A stretch of DNA of 64,000 bases from Pseudomonadales bacterium (GTDB lineage: Bacteria > Pseudomonadota > Gammaproteobacteria > Pseudomonadales > Azotimanducaceae): NCBI GenBank assembly GCA_028285415.1, contig JANQPF010000027.1:1-64000 (forward strand), written 5' to 3'. This document shows, one piece after another, positions 53,456 to 62,533 of this stretch. The translations under genes were made by a program, and so were the position numbers. Under the pieces are notes generated by a model that was given only the letters and a program-made list of their open reading frames with translations, did no database searches and was not told the origin of the DNA. The stretch's first letter is position 1. Each line of letters begins with the position of its first letter.

Positions 53456-54408
53456 CGGGCCGCAATGTCGCGACGGATGTCCGCTGCAAATGCAAGGACG
53501 TCCGTTGCGCTCTGGTGATCCGGATTGATCAACACCAGAGGCTGGCGCGGCCAGACGGTTACGCCGCCGCGGTGACGGTTTTTCCACCCGCCGCGATCGA
53601 TGAGCTGTGCGGCGCTCAGCTTGATCCCTGCTGCCTGAGGAAACGTCACGAGATCAGGGATGGTTTTTTTCAGGGCGTCTACCCGCTCGCGGCTGACGAG
53701 CGGATTCTTGAAGAAGCTGCCCGCGTTGGGTGTGTCTGCAGGATCCGGGAGTTTCCGCTGCCGTACGGCGATCACCGCCGCAGCCACATCCTGCGGTGAA
53801 GGCTCGTCTACTCCGCGAGACGCAAGCTCTTCCTGTATGTCGGGGTATGTGGTCACCGGTGTTGCGGCTTTCGAGAGGCTGAGTCTCACGCCGACAATGA
53901 TCCACTCCGGTTCGCGCTTGAATACGCTATCCCGGTACGCAAACTCGCAGTCCTCGCATGACAGCGTGCGGCGTCCGCCGCCGGCATCCACCACGTCGAC
54001 AGATTGGACAAACGCGGCCAGCTCAACGCCATAGGCGCCGATGTTCTGTACGGGCGCTGCACCGACTGATCCGGGTATGAGCGCCAGATTCTCCAGGCCG
54101 AACCAGCCCGCATCGAGACAACGCATCACACAGGCGTGCCAGTTTTCTCCGGCAGCAACGTCGAGCACCACACGTCCGCTTTCCTCGGCAATCACTTCAA
54201 AACCTTTGATCCGCATCAGGCCAATTTCGGTTTTCACCTCGGGCATGGGCACGACGTTCGAGCCTTCGCCGAGGACCGTGAGCCCCGACGCGGCGTTCCG
54301 GCACACCGCTTGCAGGGTGTCGACGGAGTCGATCACGGTCGCGCGCGCCGCCACTGCGGGCACGCCGAGCGTATTGGGTATGTTCACGGCGTCCACTACG
54401 CGATGCAC
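53413..54408 (-). CDS. murB: UDP-N-acetylenolpyruvoylglucosamine reductase (MurB)
   Basis: The second step of peptidoglycan precursor synthesis, NADPH-dependent. It has 331 residues: an FAD-binding domain ([11 protein letters not shown]), [31 protein letters not shown] and the catalytic serine region [11 protein letters not shown]. This is the type I E. coli form with the Tyr loop. The start is GTG 54408 or a nearby GTG. It overlaps alkB by 13 bp and the convergent rne 3' end by 43 bp. Confidence 0.94.
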   Translation of the reverse strand: MHRVVDAVNIPNTLGVPAVAARATVIDSVDTLQAVCRNAASGLTVLGEGSNVVPMPEVKTEIGLMRIKGFEVIAEESGRVVLDVAAGENWHACVMRCLDAGWFGLENLALIPGSVGAAPVQNIGAYGVELAAFVQSVDVVDAGGGRRTLSCEDCEFAYRDSVFKREPEWIIVGVRLSLSKAATPVTTYPDIQEELASRGVDEPSPQDVAAAVIAVRQRKLPDPADTPNAGSFFKNPLVSRERVDALKKTIPDLVTFPQAAGIKLSAAQLIDRGGWKNRHRGGVTVWPRQPLVLINPDHQSATDVLAFAADIRRDIAARYGVELELEPSLLS

Positions 54409-54920
54409 CGGAACGTGAGATTGATGCGGGTTGCAACGGTCCGTTTCGTTCTGCAGAGCATGTGCTGCACACGACCGTCGAATACCAGAAGAGAGCCGTG
54501 CCCAAGATCCAATGCCTCGGACGGACAGCCTGGACCTTTTCGGTGGCGAAAGCGGCGGGAACCGCCAAGGCTCAGTGAGGCAATGCGCGGTGCTGCCTCC
54601 CGCTCATCGTCGCGGTGCCAGCCCATGTGATGCTGCCCGTGATCGTAGCGGTTGAGTAACACAAAGTTGAACGGGCTGTCTGCCTGACGGGACACGCATT
54701 CGCGCAGTTCGAGTAACTCCCGCGGCCATCCTTCCCCGGGGTGGTCGAGACCCGTGTAGCGGTAGTTGAGACCACGGTCGCCAAACCAGGTGGTCAGGCG
54801 CGGGACGTTCAATTGCCGGCCATACAGAGAGAATGTCTCCTGTTGCCAGCGCAGATTTCTGGCCCAGAGTAACAGTGAATCCGCGGCGGGGGCGCTGAGG
54901 TATCCCGGCGTATATTGCAA
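54396..54920 (-). CDS. AlkB-like 2-oxoglutarate/Fe(II) dioxygenase
   Basis: An oxidative DNA/RNA demethylase-type enzyme. TTG 54920 fits just after the kdsB stop (174 residues); a longer frame reaches GTG 54980. The iron ligands are HxD in YDHGQHHMGWHRDDE and a distal His in [24 protein letters not shown], with the 2-oxoglutarate-binding Arg at the end. The N-terminal PRLTTWFGDRGLNYRYTGL matches the AlkB-like nucleotide-recognition lid. It sits between kdsB and murB in a cell-wall operon, where it is not a usual member. It may protect against alkylation, but I see no Ada site. Confidence 0.88.
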   Translation of the reverse strand: MQYTPGYLSAPAADSLLLWARNLRWQQETFSLYGRQLNVPRLTTWFGDRGLNYRYTGLDHPGEGWPRELLELRECVSRQADSPFNFVLLNRYDHGQHHMGWHRDDEREAAPRIASLSLGGSRRFRHRKGPGCPSEALDLGHGSLLVFDGRVQHMLCRTKRTVATRINLTFRCIA

Positions 54921-54921
54921 C

Positions 54922-55698
54922 TCAGTGCCCCGCCAGAACGGCTTCCACGCGCGCCAGATCTTCCGGCGTGTCGATACCACCCGGTACCGCTGTCACACTC
55001 TCGAGCACGGACAGCTTGCGGCCTGCCTCGAGCCAACGCAGTTGCTCCAGGGATTCAATCCGTTCCAGCCGGGAATCTTTGATGCCGACGAACGTACGTA
55101 GCGCCGCCGTGCGGAATCCGTACACGCCAATGTGACGCTGGATTCGATTGTTCTGCACGACGCCGTCTTCCAGCGAACTCCCGCCTGCCGCCGCCATGGC
55201 GTCTCGTGGAAACGGGATCGGTGCGCGCGAAAAGTAAAGTGCGGTACCGTGTGCGTCCGTGACGACCTTGACGATGTTGGGATTGAGAAAATCTGCCGCC
55301 GTTGCGAGCGGCTCACTCAGCGTTGCCATCTCGAGGTCCGGTTGTTCGGCAAACGCTTCGACGATTTGCATGATCACCTGCGGGGGTATCAACGGTTCGT
55401 CACCCTGGACGTTGATGATGACGTCGTCGCCAGACCAATTGAGCTGCGCAGCCACCTCCATGACGCGATCAGAGCCCGACGCGTGGTCGATGCGGGTCAT
55501 CACGCACTCGTATCCGGCTTGCAGCACCACGTCGCGCACGCGTTCGTCATCGACGGCGACCACCACGCGATCGACGTTCGCGCGGCTGACCTGTGCCGCA
55601 ACGCGGACGATCATGGGCACACCCGCTATCCGCGCCAGCGGTTTGCCGGGCAGACGCATGGATGCGTATCTCGCCGGGATGACGCAGCAGGTTTTCAC
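54922..55698 (-). CDS. kdsB: 3-deoxy-manno-octulosonate cytidylyltransferase (KdsB)
   Basis: It activates Kdo as CMP-Kdo for lipopolysaccharide core synthesis. It has 258 residues from GTG 55698, which overlaps the lpxK stop by 4 bp (GTGA). Motifs: CVIPARYASMRLPGKPLARI, VVVAVDDERV, MTRIDHASGSDRVMEV and VINVQGDEPLIPP-type IINVQGDEPLIPPQV. It follows the MsbA-LpxK fusion gene, the classic lpxK-kdsB order. Confidence 0.96.
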   Translation of the reverse strand: MKTCCVIPARYASMRLPGKPLARIAGVPMIVRVAAQVSRANVDRVVVAVDDERVRDVVLQAGYECVMTRIDHASGSDRVMEVAAQLNWSGDDVIINVQGDEPLIPPQVIMQIVEAFAEQPDLEMATLSEPLATAADFLNPNIVKVVTDAHGTALYFSRAPIPFPRDAMAAAGGSSLEDGVVQNNRIQRHIGVYGFRTAALRTFVGIKDSRLERIESLEQLRWLEAGRKLSVLESVTAVPGGIDTPEDLARVEAVLAGH

Positions 55699-58616
55699 GA
55701 CGCTTCGTCTTCGGCACTGCGGCGCGGAGATATGGCGCGTTCCGTAAGCATCCCGAGGAGACGTTCTCGAGCACCGTCCGGCAGCGCCACCGACACGCGC
55801 AGGTACCACACCTGCAGAAACTCTTCTTCGAGGTTTTTGAACTTGGCCGCATCTTTCTCCGTGCAGACCACGGGCAGCGTATCGTCGAAGCGGACTTCCT
55901 CACCGTTAAAATTGTAGTGGTCGCTGTAAATATGCTTGATCGAGTTCAAGCCCAGATCCTGGAGTGTCTGAAAAAAGCGGTTGGGATTGCCGATGCCGCA
56001 CACGGCGTGCACGTCGCTGTGGGTGTCGACGAATGCTTCGGGGGTCATCAGTTCGCCCGTCACGAGATTGTAGAAACCGTCAGCGTGCATGCGCATGACG
56101 GTTTCTTCATCGACGAGGTGGCTGGGTTCGCCATTGGCGATGACCCAGTCGACACTATGCAGCCGCCCGAGGGGCTCGCGCAGGGGGCCGGCCGGCAGCA
56201 GCAGCCCGTTGCCGAGACCGCGGGTGCCGTCTACCACGGCAATTTCGAGATCACGGGCCATGGCGTAGTGCTGTAGACCGTCATCGGCGATGGCGATGTC
56301 GCAGACCTGGGTTTCGAGCAGGCGCAGGCCTTTAATGCGGTCCGCGGCAATCGTAACGGCACAGCCCAGCCTGTCACGGAGCTGTACCGCTTCGTCACTG
56401 TAGCGCTCAGGATCTGCGCCGCTCGGTACCAGCGTGCCGGTCTTGCTTAGAGCGCCGCCGTAGCCGCGCAGCACAATGCCGGGGCTGAATCCCGCTTCCC
56501 GTAGCGTCTCCACAAGCCAGCTCACCATCGGTGTTTTGCCGGTGCCGCCGACGGTGATGTTGCCAACCACAACGACCGGGAGGCTCGTGCGCGCCGGCAC
56601 TTTCTTACCGGTCAGGTATGGCTTCAACCGGCGCCTGCGTGCCCAGTCGTAGACCGCAGACAACGGTCGCAGAAGCTGCAGCCACCAGGCGCCCGCGTAC
56701 CATGCGCGGGTAATGCCCAGCGCCGACTTCTCGAAGTACTCGACTTTGGGCTGTACGGTGGGCGTCTTCTTGCGGTGTCCGCGCCTCTTACTGAAGGTGC
56801 CACTGGTGGGTTCGTCCTGAAACTGGGCGGAATGCAGCTCGGCGTAGAGTCCGCCTGCCGCCAGGAGCTCAGCATGGGTGCCGGTTTCGACGATGCGGCC
56901 CTCGTCGAGTACAACAATCAGGTCGGCGGACTCGATGGTCGAAAGCCGGTGGGCTATTACCAGCGTCGTCCGCCCTTCCATGACCGCCTGCAGCGCCGCC
57001 TGAATGTGTCGCTCGGATTCGTTGTCGAGCGCCGAGGTCGCTTCGTCGAGTATCAGAATCGGGGCGTTTTTCAGCAGCGCGCGGGCAATGGCAACGCGCT
57101 GGCGTTGACCACCGGACAGGAGCACGCCGTCGTCACCCACGATGGTGTCGAGCCCCTGCGGCAGCGTGTGGATGAATTCGCCCGCGTGGGCCTGCTCAAT
57201 GGCGGTTTCAAGCTCGTCATCGTCGACGTCGGCGAGATCGCCGTAGGCTATATTGTTGCGCAGCGTGTCGTTGAAGAGTGTCACCTGCTGGGATACCAGC
57301 GCAATCTGCTGGCGCAGCGCGCTCAGTTCGTATTCTCTGATATCGCGTCCATCGAGCAGGATGCGTCCGCTCTCCAGCTCATAGAACCGGGGGATGAGAC
57401 TTGCGAGGGTCGTTTTACCGCTGCCGGACCGGCCGACCAGCGCGACGGTCTGCCCCGGCTCGATGTTGAGGCTGACGTGATGCAGTACGGGCGTTTCCTT
57501 CTCGTAGCGAAAAGACACGTCGTCGAAGACGAGGCTGCCCCGCGACCTGTCGACCGGCTGCTCACCCTGATTTTCCTCGACCGTCTGGTCGAGCTGGTCG
57601 AATACGTCGTGCGCGGCAACCAGGCCGCGTTGCAGCTTGGCGTTGACTTCCGAGAGCTTGCGGATGGGTCGTCCCAGCATGCCGGCCCAGCCGAGGAACA
57701 TGACCGCTTCCCCGGCCGTCATACCGCTGCTGCCCTGATAGAGGAGCAGAATGAGGATGCACAGTGCCAGCGCCACGATGGTCTCATTGATCTGCGCGCT
57801 CATGACCTTGGTGATTGCCATTTTCAGATTCTGCTGGCGGTTCACCCGGCTGAATTTCTGAAAGCGGCTCTGCTCGTAGTCCTGCCCGCCGAAGGTCCGC
57901 ACAACCCGGTAGCCGGAAACCGCTTCGGAGACGACGTGGGTGACGTCACCCATTGAGCTCTGAATGCGGCGGCTGATGCGCCGGAATCGATTGCTGGCAA
58001 AGACGACCAGCAGCGCAAGAATGGGTACCGTGCCGATGAACAACAGCGTCAGACGCCAGTCGAGCCAGAGCATGAAGCCAAGGTACACGATGACCTTGAG
58101 GCCGTCCTGAATGATGGTTTTGAGCGCGTCCGTGCCGGTATCACGTAGTTGAGCCACCGTAAACGTGAGACGGGAGACGATGTGCCCCTGCGTGTTTTTA
58201 TCGAAGAAGGCGCTTGGCAGCCGCAGCAGCTGCCCAAAGAGCTCCTGGCGTAGGTTGAACACGACGTTGAACGACACCCGGGATATCAGCGCTTCTCCGC
58301 TGATGGTGCCCACGGCCCTGATCAGTGCCGTGGCGAACATGATCAGGGGAATGCTGATGACGGCTTGGCCAATCGCACCGTCCCAGGAGTCGATCAGCTC
58401 ACCAAACAGCTTGGCGAAGTAGCCCTCTGCGCCGGCGGCGATGAGGAAGGCGACGAACGATACGACGAGCAGGAACCAATACGGCGCAACGTAGCGCAGC
58501 AATCGTTTGTACGTTGCCCAATCGCCTTCGCCCGAGGTTTTAGTACTCGAGGCGTTGGCGGGGAGCACAGCGTCGGCTGCCTTGTCATTGGTCGTGCGTG
58601 CGTTGCTCATGGCCAT
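55695..58616 (-). CDS. Fused lipid A flippase MsbA and lipid A 4'-kinase LpxK
   Basis: A single open frame of 973 residues joins two lipid A enzymes. Residues about 30-600 are MsbA: six transmembrane segments, Walker A GRSGSGKTT (395-403), LSGGQ (500-504), Walker B ILILDEAT (520-526) and switch H in VIAHRLST. A basic linker (601-630) leads into LpxK from about residue 631 (SALGITRAWYAGAWWLQLLRPLSAVYDW), with P-loop VGNITVGGTGKTP (684-696). No ATG, GTG or TTG lies near the junction, so no separate LpxK start is evident. MsbA flips core-lipid A and LpxK phosphorylates the disaccharide on the same cytoplasmic face, so the fusion is topologically reasonable. It overlaps kdsB by 4 bp. Confidence 0.9.
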   Translation of the reverse strand: MAMSNARTTNDKAADAVLPANASSTKTSGEGDWATYKRLLRYVAPYWFLLVVSFVAFLIAAGAEGYFAKLFGELIDSWDGAIGQAVISIPLIMFATALIRAVGTISGEALISRVSFNVVFNLRQELFGQLLRLPSAFFDKNTQGHIVSRLTFTVAQLRDTGTDALKTIIQDGLKVIVYLGFMLWLDWRLTLLFIGTVPILALLVVFASNRFRRISRRIQSSMGDVTHVVSEAVSGYRVVRTFGGQDYEQSRFQKFSRVNRQQNLKMAITKVMSAQINETIVALALCILILLLYQGSSGMTAGEAVMFLGWAGMLGRPIRKLSEVNAKLQRGLVAAHDVFDQLDQTVEENQGEQPVDRSRGSLVFDDVSFRYEKETPVLHHVSLNIEPGQTVALVGRSGSGKTTLASLIPRFYELESGRILLDGRDIREYELSALRQQIALVSQQVTLFNDTLRNNIAYGDLADVDDDELETAIEQAHAGEFIHTLPQGLDTIVGDDGVLLSGGQRQRVAIARALLKNAPILILDEATSALDNESERHIQAALQAVMEGRTTLVIAHRLSTIESADLIVVLDEGRIVETGTHAELLAAGGLYAELHSAQFQDEPTSGTFSKRRGHRKKTPTVQPKVEYFEKSALGITRAWYAGAWWLQLLRPLSAVYDWARRRRLKPYLTGKKVPARTSLPVVVVGNITVGGTGKTPMVSWLVETLREAGFSPGIVLRGYGGALSKTGTLVPSGADPERYSDEAVQLRDRLGCAVTIAADRIKGLRLLETQVCDIAIADDGLQHYAMARDLEIAVVDGTRGLGNGLLLPAGPLREPLGRLHSVDWVIANGEPSHLVDEETVMRMHADGFYNLVTGELMTPEAFVDTHSDVHAVCGIGNPNRFFQTLQDLGLNSIKHIYSDHYNFNGEEVRFDDTLPVVCTEKDAAKFKNLEEEFLQVWYLRVSVALPDGARERLLGMLTERAISPRRSAEDEAS

Positions 58617-58673
58617 GATCCGCGCGTACGTGCCCGCAAGGCACGAGAGATGCAGTTCAACGTAAAATCAGCC

Positions 58674-59105
58674 CTACTCTTCTTCGTCGGGTTGCTGGGT
58701 GGTGATACTGACACGGGTCAAGCCTACTGTGCCAGCGGCATCCATGGCCTTGACCACCGCCTGGTGGGCCGCCATGGCGTCGGCGGTGATGATGACGCGG
58801 GGCGCCGCTTCGCTGCTCTGCATTTCGCGGACCTCCTGCAGTGCTCTGACCAGGGTGCGCTTATCGGAATTGACCAGCACACGGTCGTTAACCGCATAGT
58901 CGCCGCCACGATCAATGGTGATCTCGATGGTGCCACTCTCGACTTCCTGCAGTTCGCCGCTGGCTTCGGGCAGATTGATCTTGAGCTGGGTTTCGCGAAT
59001 GAACGTGGTGGAGACCATGAAGAAGATGAGCAGCAGGAACACCACGTCAATGAGCGGGGTCAGCTCGACGGTCGCCTCATGTCGGCCGCGTCTGCGCTTA
59101 ACCAC
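58674..59105 (-). CDS. ExbD/TolR-family protein (lipid A operon)
   Basis: 143 residues: a basic N-terminus, one transmembrane helix with the conserved Asp (LIDVVFLLLIFFMVSTTF) and a periplasmic domain. It is the partner of the ExbB-like protein encoded just upstream. In many Gammaproteobacteria this pair precedes msbA-lpxK-kdsB, although its role there is not settled. This copy is distinct from the TonB2-type exbD at 27 kb. Confidence 0.93.
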   Translation of the reverse strand: MVKRRRGRHEATVELTPLIDVVFLLLIFFMVSTTFIRETQLKINLPEASGELQEVESGTIEITIDRGGDYAVNDRVLVNSDKRTLVRALQEVREMQSSEAAPRVIITADAMAAHQAVVKAMDAAGTVGLTRVSITTQQPDEEE

Positions 59106-59153
59106 GGGGCGTCCTCGAAAACTGCGGGTAGGCGCGCGGGATCATTCGCGGGA

Positions 59154-59774
59154 TCATTGTTGGGGCTCGTCCTCGTGGCCGTGAATCATGTCCACGAGCT
59201 TGCTGCTTTCCGTTTCCACATCCACGACCAGCTCGTCAACGCGGCGCAGGAAAAAGCGGTGAAACATCATGGCCGGAATGGCGACGGAAAGACCCGCGGC
59301 GGTCGTAATCAGCGCCGTCGAGATACCTCCGGCCAGCACGTTGGCGTTACCGGCGCCCTCCAGCATCAGAGAGTCGAACACGTCAATCATGCCGACAACC
59401 GTGCCGAGCAGACCCAGCAGCGGCGCGATGGAGGCGATGATGCCGAGCGCGGTCAGGTAACGTTCGAGGTCGTGGTTGACCTGCGTCGTGGCCTCTTCCA
59501 TGGCTTCTTTCATGATTTCACGACCGCGGCGGGCGTTGCTGATGCCGGATGCCAGCACGTGGCCCAGCGGTGAACCCGCGCGCAAATCGCGCGTGCGCTG
59601 CTGATCGAAGTCTTCCTGCTTCAGCGCATTCCAGGTCTGCGCAAGCAGGTTCTTGGGCAATATACGCGTACGCTGGAGCGACCACAGACGTTCCACGCTG
59701 ATGGCCGCTGCGACCACGCTGCAGAGCAGAATGGGCACCATCAGCCACCCACCGGCTTGAATGATTTCTAACAC
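59154..59774 (-). CDS. ExbB/TolQ-family proton channel (lipid A operon)
   Basis: A 206-residue inner-membrane protein. The N-terminal helix WLMVPILLCSVVAAAISVERLWSL, then LTALGIIASIAPLLGLLGTVVGMIDVF (family signature GLLGTV) and ISTALITTAAGLSVAIPAMMF. It forms a proton channel with the ExbD/TolR partner, 48 bp downstream. It is first in the exbB-exbD-msbA/lpxK-kdsB-alkB-murB series. Confidence 0.93.
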   Translation of the reverse strand: MLEIIQAGGWLMVPILLCSVVAAAISVERLWSLQRTRILPKNLLAQTWNALKQEDFDQQRTRDLRAGSPLGHVLASGISNARRGREIMKEAMEEATTQVNHDLERYLTALGIIASIAPLLGLLGTVVGMIDVFDSLMLEGAGNANVLAGGISTALITTAAGLSVAIPAMMFHRFFLRRVDELVVDVETESSKLVDMIHGHEDEPQQ

Positions 59775-59884
59775 TGTTACCTCTCGCCTAATGTCCTTTT
59801 ACAGGGTCCGGTTCCTCGATGCCGGTTATCGGAAGCGCACTATATAGGGGATCACGCAGCCTGACGCAATATCTCCCGCCGGCC

Positions 59885-61054
59885 TCACCAGCTCGCGCCG
59901 CGCGCCGTGATGGGCCAGCAACTGTGAACCAGGTTGTCTTCTTCCTGTACCCAGTAATAGTCGTGGAGATTGACCGTAGGGTCGCAGTGCGGTGTCACGA
60001 ATTGAAGAATCTGTCCGAGCCGCAGTTCCTGCTCGCCGTCAGGCAGCGCCAGCACGCCGTGTTCGTCCCCGGCAAAATGGAATTTGACGTCCGGCAGCGC
60101 ATCGGTGACCGGCGCGACGGAGTCGGAGGCGAACGCTTTGTATCCTCCGTCCACGGTGATGGCGCCGTTACGCGGCTGGCTGATGGTTGTGCAGGCGACG
60201 TTCAGCGATACCTCAAAATCGTCGAAGCGCTCGGATTCGCGTCCGCCGATGAGGCGATACTCTTCGTCCATGAATATGTAGCTGCCGACCTGCAGGTCGG
60301 TCAGCTCCGGCACTTCGACATCAATGTTGTAGGTGCCCGTACCCGCGCCGGTAACAACGGCGCACTCGATGCCCCGCTCGGCAAGGCCGGTCAGCACCTC
60401 GTCACGCAGGCGCGACCACAGTGACAGGGACTTCTCCCGACGCCTGTCGAATCCCTCGACGTGCATGAGGTGGCCGGCGTAGTGCTGCACGCCTGCGAAG
60501 CGCATCATGGGGTGCGCAACAATTCGCTCGTGCAGCGCAAGCACCTTGTCGAGGCCGCGGGCGCCGGTCCTGCCCATGGCGACGTCGAGATCGATCAGCA
60601 CCGCAACCGGACTGGATGCATCCAGTTGAGCGGCCAGGACGTCCACACCCGCCATGCTGTCCACGACAACGCTCAGCCCGGAGATCTGCCGGGCCAGGTC
60701 TGCAATCACGGCCGCTTTGGGTGCTGTCGTCACGGGCGACGTGATGAGGATGGACTCGATACCCGCTGCAGCGTGAGCCACGGCTTCGCCGACTTTGGCC
60801 ACGCAGATGCCGACAGCCCCGGCGGCGATCTGGCGCTGGCAGATGAGCGGACATTTGTGGGTTTTCGCATGCGGCCTGAACCCTTTGCCGTGAGACTCGA
60901 GGTAGGTGGCCATGGCGCTGATGTTGCGCTCCAAAGCAGGGCGGTTAAGCAACAACGCCGGCGTTGGCAGTTCACTCGTTGGGACCGGCTCTTCGAGCAT
61001 TACGGCCTCGTGAGAGCGGCTGCGCAGCTGTTCGAGAACGAGAGGAATCGACAT
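59885..61054 (-). CDS. PLP-dependent D-threonine aldolase / DSD1-family enzyme
   Basis: 389 residues of the alanine-racemase-fold III/D-threonine aldolase family. The PLP lysine is in RPHAKTHKCPLI, GTGTYNIDVEV binds phosphate, and the C-terminal FVTPHCDPTVNLHDYYWV carries the His/Cys metal ligands of DSD1-like enzymes. Such enzymes cleave D-threonine or dehydrate D-serine, with a divalent metal. It is 8 bp downstream of galU in the same direction. The first ~25 residues before ELPTPALLLN are an extension. Confidence 0.88.
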   Translation of the reverse strand: MSIPLVLEQLRSRSHEAVMLEEPVPTSELPTPALLLNRPALERNISAMATYLESHGKGFRPHAKTHKCPLICQRQIAAGAVGICVAKVGEAVAHAAAGIESILITSPVTTAPKAAVIADLARQISGLSVVVDSMAGVDVLAAQLDASSPVAVLIDLDVAMGRTGARGLDKVLALHERIVAHPMMRFAGVQHYAGHLMHVEGFDRRREKSLSLWSRLRDEVLTGLAERGIECAVVTGAGTGTYNIDVEVPELTDLQVGSYIFMDEEYRLIGGRESERFDDFEVSLNVACTTISQPRNGAITVDGGYKAFASDSVAPVTDALPDVKFHFAGDEHGVLALPDGEQELRLGQILQFVTPHCDPTVNLHDYYWVQEEDNLVHSCWPITARGASW

Positions 61055-61062
61055 GGGGCGAC

Positions 61063-61899
61063 CTACTGTTTGGCGCGAATCTTGTCGTAATAATAGTTGG
61101 TGGCTTCGACAAACCCGCTCACGGAGCCGCAGTCGAAGCGGCGCCCTTTAAATTTGTAAGCCATGACGCAGCCGGATTTTGCCTGCTGGAGCAGTGCGTC
61201 AGTAATTTGCACCTCCCCGTTCCTGCCGGGCGGGGTTTCGCGGATAATGTCGAAAATATCCGGCGTCAGTACGTAGCGGCCGATGATCGCAAGGTTAGAC
61301 GGTGCGTCCTGCGGCGCTGGTTTTTCGACCATGTTGGTCACGCGTACGAGCCGATCGCTGATCTGCTCGCCATCGATGACGCCGTAGCTGTGCGTCTGGT
61401 CCGCAGGCACTTCTTCAATGGCGACAATGCTGCAGCGGTACTGACGATAGAGCCCGACCATCTGAGCAAGCACGCCCTGCTCCTCGCCGATACAGAGATC
61501 GTCTGCCAGGACGACCCCGAACGGCTCGTCACCGACGATGGTCTCGCCTTTTAGAATGGCATCTCCCAGGCCCCGCATGTGCATCTGGCGGGTGTAAGAA
61601 AACGTGCACGTTTCGATCAGCGAACGAATCCCTTCCAATGCCTGTTCTTTGCCGGTCCCGGCAATCTGGTGTTCCAGCTCGTAGCTGATGTCGAAGTGAT
61701 CTTCGATCGCACGCTTGGCCCGCCCTGTGACGAAGCCGATATCGGTGAGGCCGGCTTCCGCCGCTTCCTCGACGGCATACTGCACCAGCGGTTTGTCCAC
61801 GATGGGAAGAATTTCTTTCGGCATCGCTTTCGTCGCCGGCAGAAAGCGTGTGCCGTAGCCAGCCACCGGGAAAAGACACTTTTTGATCATCGGTTCCAT
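61063..61899 (-). CDS. galU: UTP-glucose-1-phosphate uridylyltransferase
   Basis: It makes UDP-glucose for polysaccharides. It has 278 residues, with the nucleotidyltransferase motif FPVAGYGTRFLPATKAMPKEILPIVDKP at the N-terminus, VQYAVEEAAEAGLTDIGFVTG and GDEPFGVVLADDL. ATG 61899 and the in-frame ATG 61890 are both possible. It precedes the D-threonine aldolase-like gene by 8 bp. A 10-bp tandem repeat lies upstream at 62 kb. Confidence 0.95.
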   Translation of the reverse strand: MEPMIKKCLFPVAGYGTRFLPATKAMPKEILPIVDKPLVQYAVEEAAEAGLTDIGFVTGRAKRAIEDHFDISYELEHQIAGTGKEQALEGIRSLIETCTFSYTRQMHMRGLGDAILKGETIVGDEPFGVVLADDLCIGEEQGVLAQMVGLYRQYRCSIVAIEEVPADQTHSYGVIDGEQISDRLVRVTNMVEKPAPQDAPSNLAIIGRYVLTPDIFDIIRETPPGRNGEVQITDALLQQAKSGCVMAYKFKGRRFDCGSVSGFVEATNYYYDKIRAKQ

Positions 61900-62000
61900 T
61901 TGAGATCTTCACAAAAGGTCTATTGTACCTTCTGTGGCGCGCCTTGCGGGTGTCATCCGGAGCGGAAATTCACCCGTCCGTCTATCTCACTTTCTTTCCC

Positions 62001-62050
62001 ATCGGAGCCCATCGGAGCCCATCGGAGCCCATCGGAGCCCATCGGGCCCC
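62001..62050. repeat. 10-bp tandem repeat, four perfect units plus one variant
   Basis: The unit atcggagccc occurs four times at 62001-62040, followed by a diverged fifth (atcgggcccc) at 62041-62050. It lies between galU and the unknown gene at 62.1 kb. The array is perfectly periodic and probably of recent origin. It could vary in copy number. Confidence 0.9.
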
Positions 62051-62090
62051 ATCAGCTACAGCGGAACGCCTCACGTCGCGCTGCTCGCAG

Positions 62091-62513
62091 TCAGGGCTTG
62101 CTGGATTCCGCCTCCACCTGGGCGCGCAGCGAAGCGAGCAGATGACCGCAGATGACGTTCCCCACCCGGTGGCGCTGACCCGGCGTCAGCCGGCGCAGGT
62201 TACGCGCGTTGTGGTGGCCGGTCGCAACGCCTTTCATGGCTTGTGACAGGCGCCAGGCGATGGCCATGTGGTAATCCGGGTCCGTGACGGCTCGCTCAGT
62301 CGGTTGCGGAGACGGTTCGAAACCGTCCAGCAGGGCCTGGCGTGGTTGCGGATCGCCCGCATCAGCAGCGTGAGATGCTGGGCCTGTCTGCCGCTCAGCA
62401 AGGTGAATTTTCGGAACGGCCGCAGGCCTCGGCGGTACCAGGCCAGGAAACAACGGCAGTGTTTCTGTTTCATGCGTGCGATGTTGCGCGTGTTGTCCGT
62501 ACTGTCCGTACAT
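62091..62513 (-). CDS. Unknown small gene under tandem LexA boxes, probably frameshifted
   Basis: The frame 62091-62513 would encode 140 residues starting at ATG 62513, with GGAAGG about 10 bp upstream. Only its second half looks coding (LLDGFEPSPQPTERAV, DPDYHMAIAWRLSQAM, LTPGQRHRVGNVICGHLL). In the first half the other minus-strand frame (ATG 62473, 79 codons) looks better: CFLAWYRRGLRPFRKFTLLS then LLMRAIRNH, with roughly four-fifths GC-ending codons against a little over half in the first frame over about 40 codons counted by hand. I infer one gene split by a frameshift near 62340, real or from assembly. Two LexA boxes lie directly upstream. No family is recognised. Confidence 0.5.
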   Translation of the reverse strand: MYGQYGQHAQHRTHETETLPLFPGLVPPRPAAVPKIHLAERQTGPASHAADAGDPQPRQALLDGFEPSPQPTERAVTDPDYHMAIAWRLSQAMKGVATGHHNARNLRRLTPGQRHRVGNVICGHLLASLRAQVEAESSKP

Positions 62514-62533
62514 AGCCGCCATGCCTTCCATAG

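Noticed and set aside
62091-62513. Possible sliding-clamp-binding motif (TLPLFPG) in the N-terminal part of the SOS-box gene
   Set aside because: In that stretch the other minus-strand frame looks like the coding one, so the motif is probably not translated.
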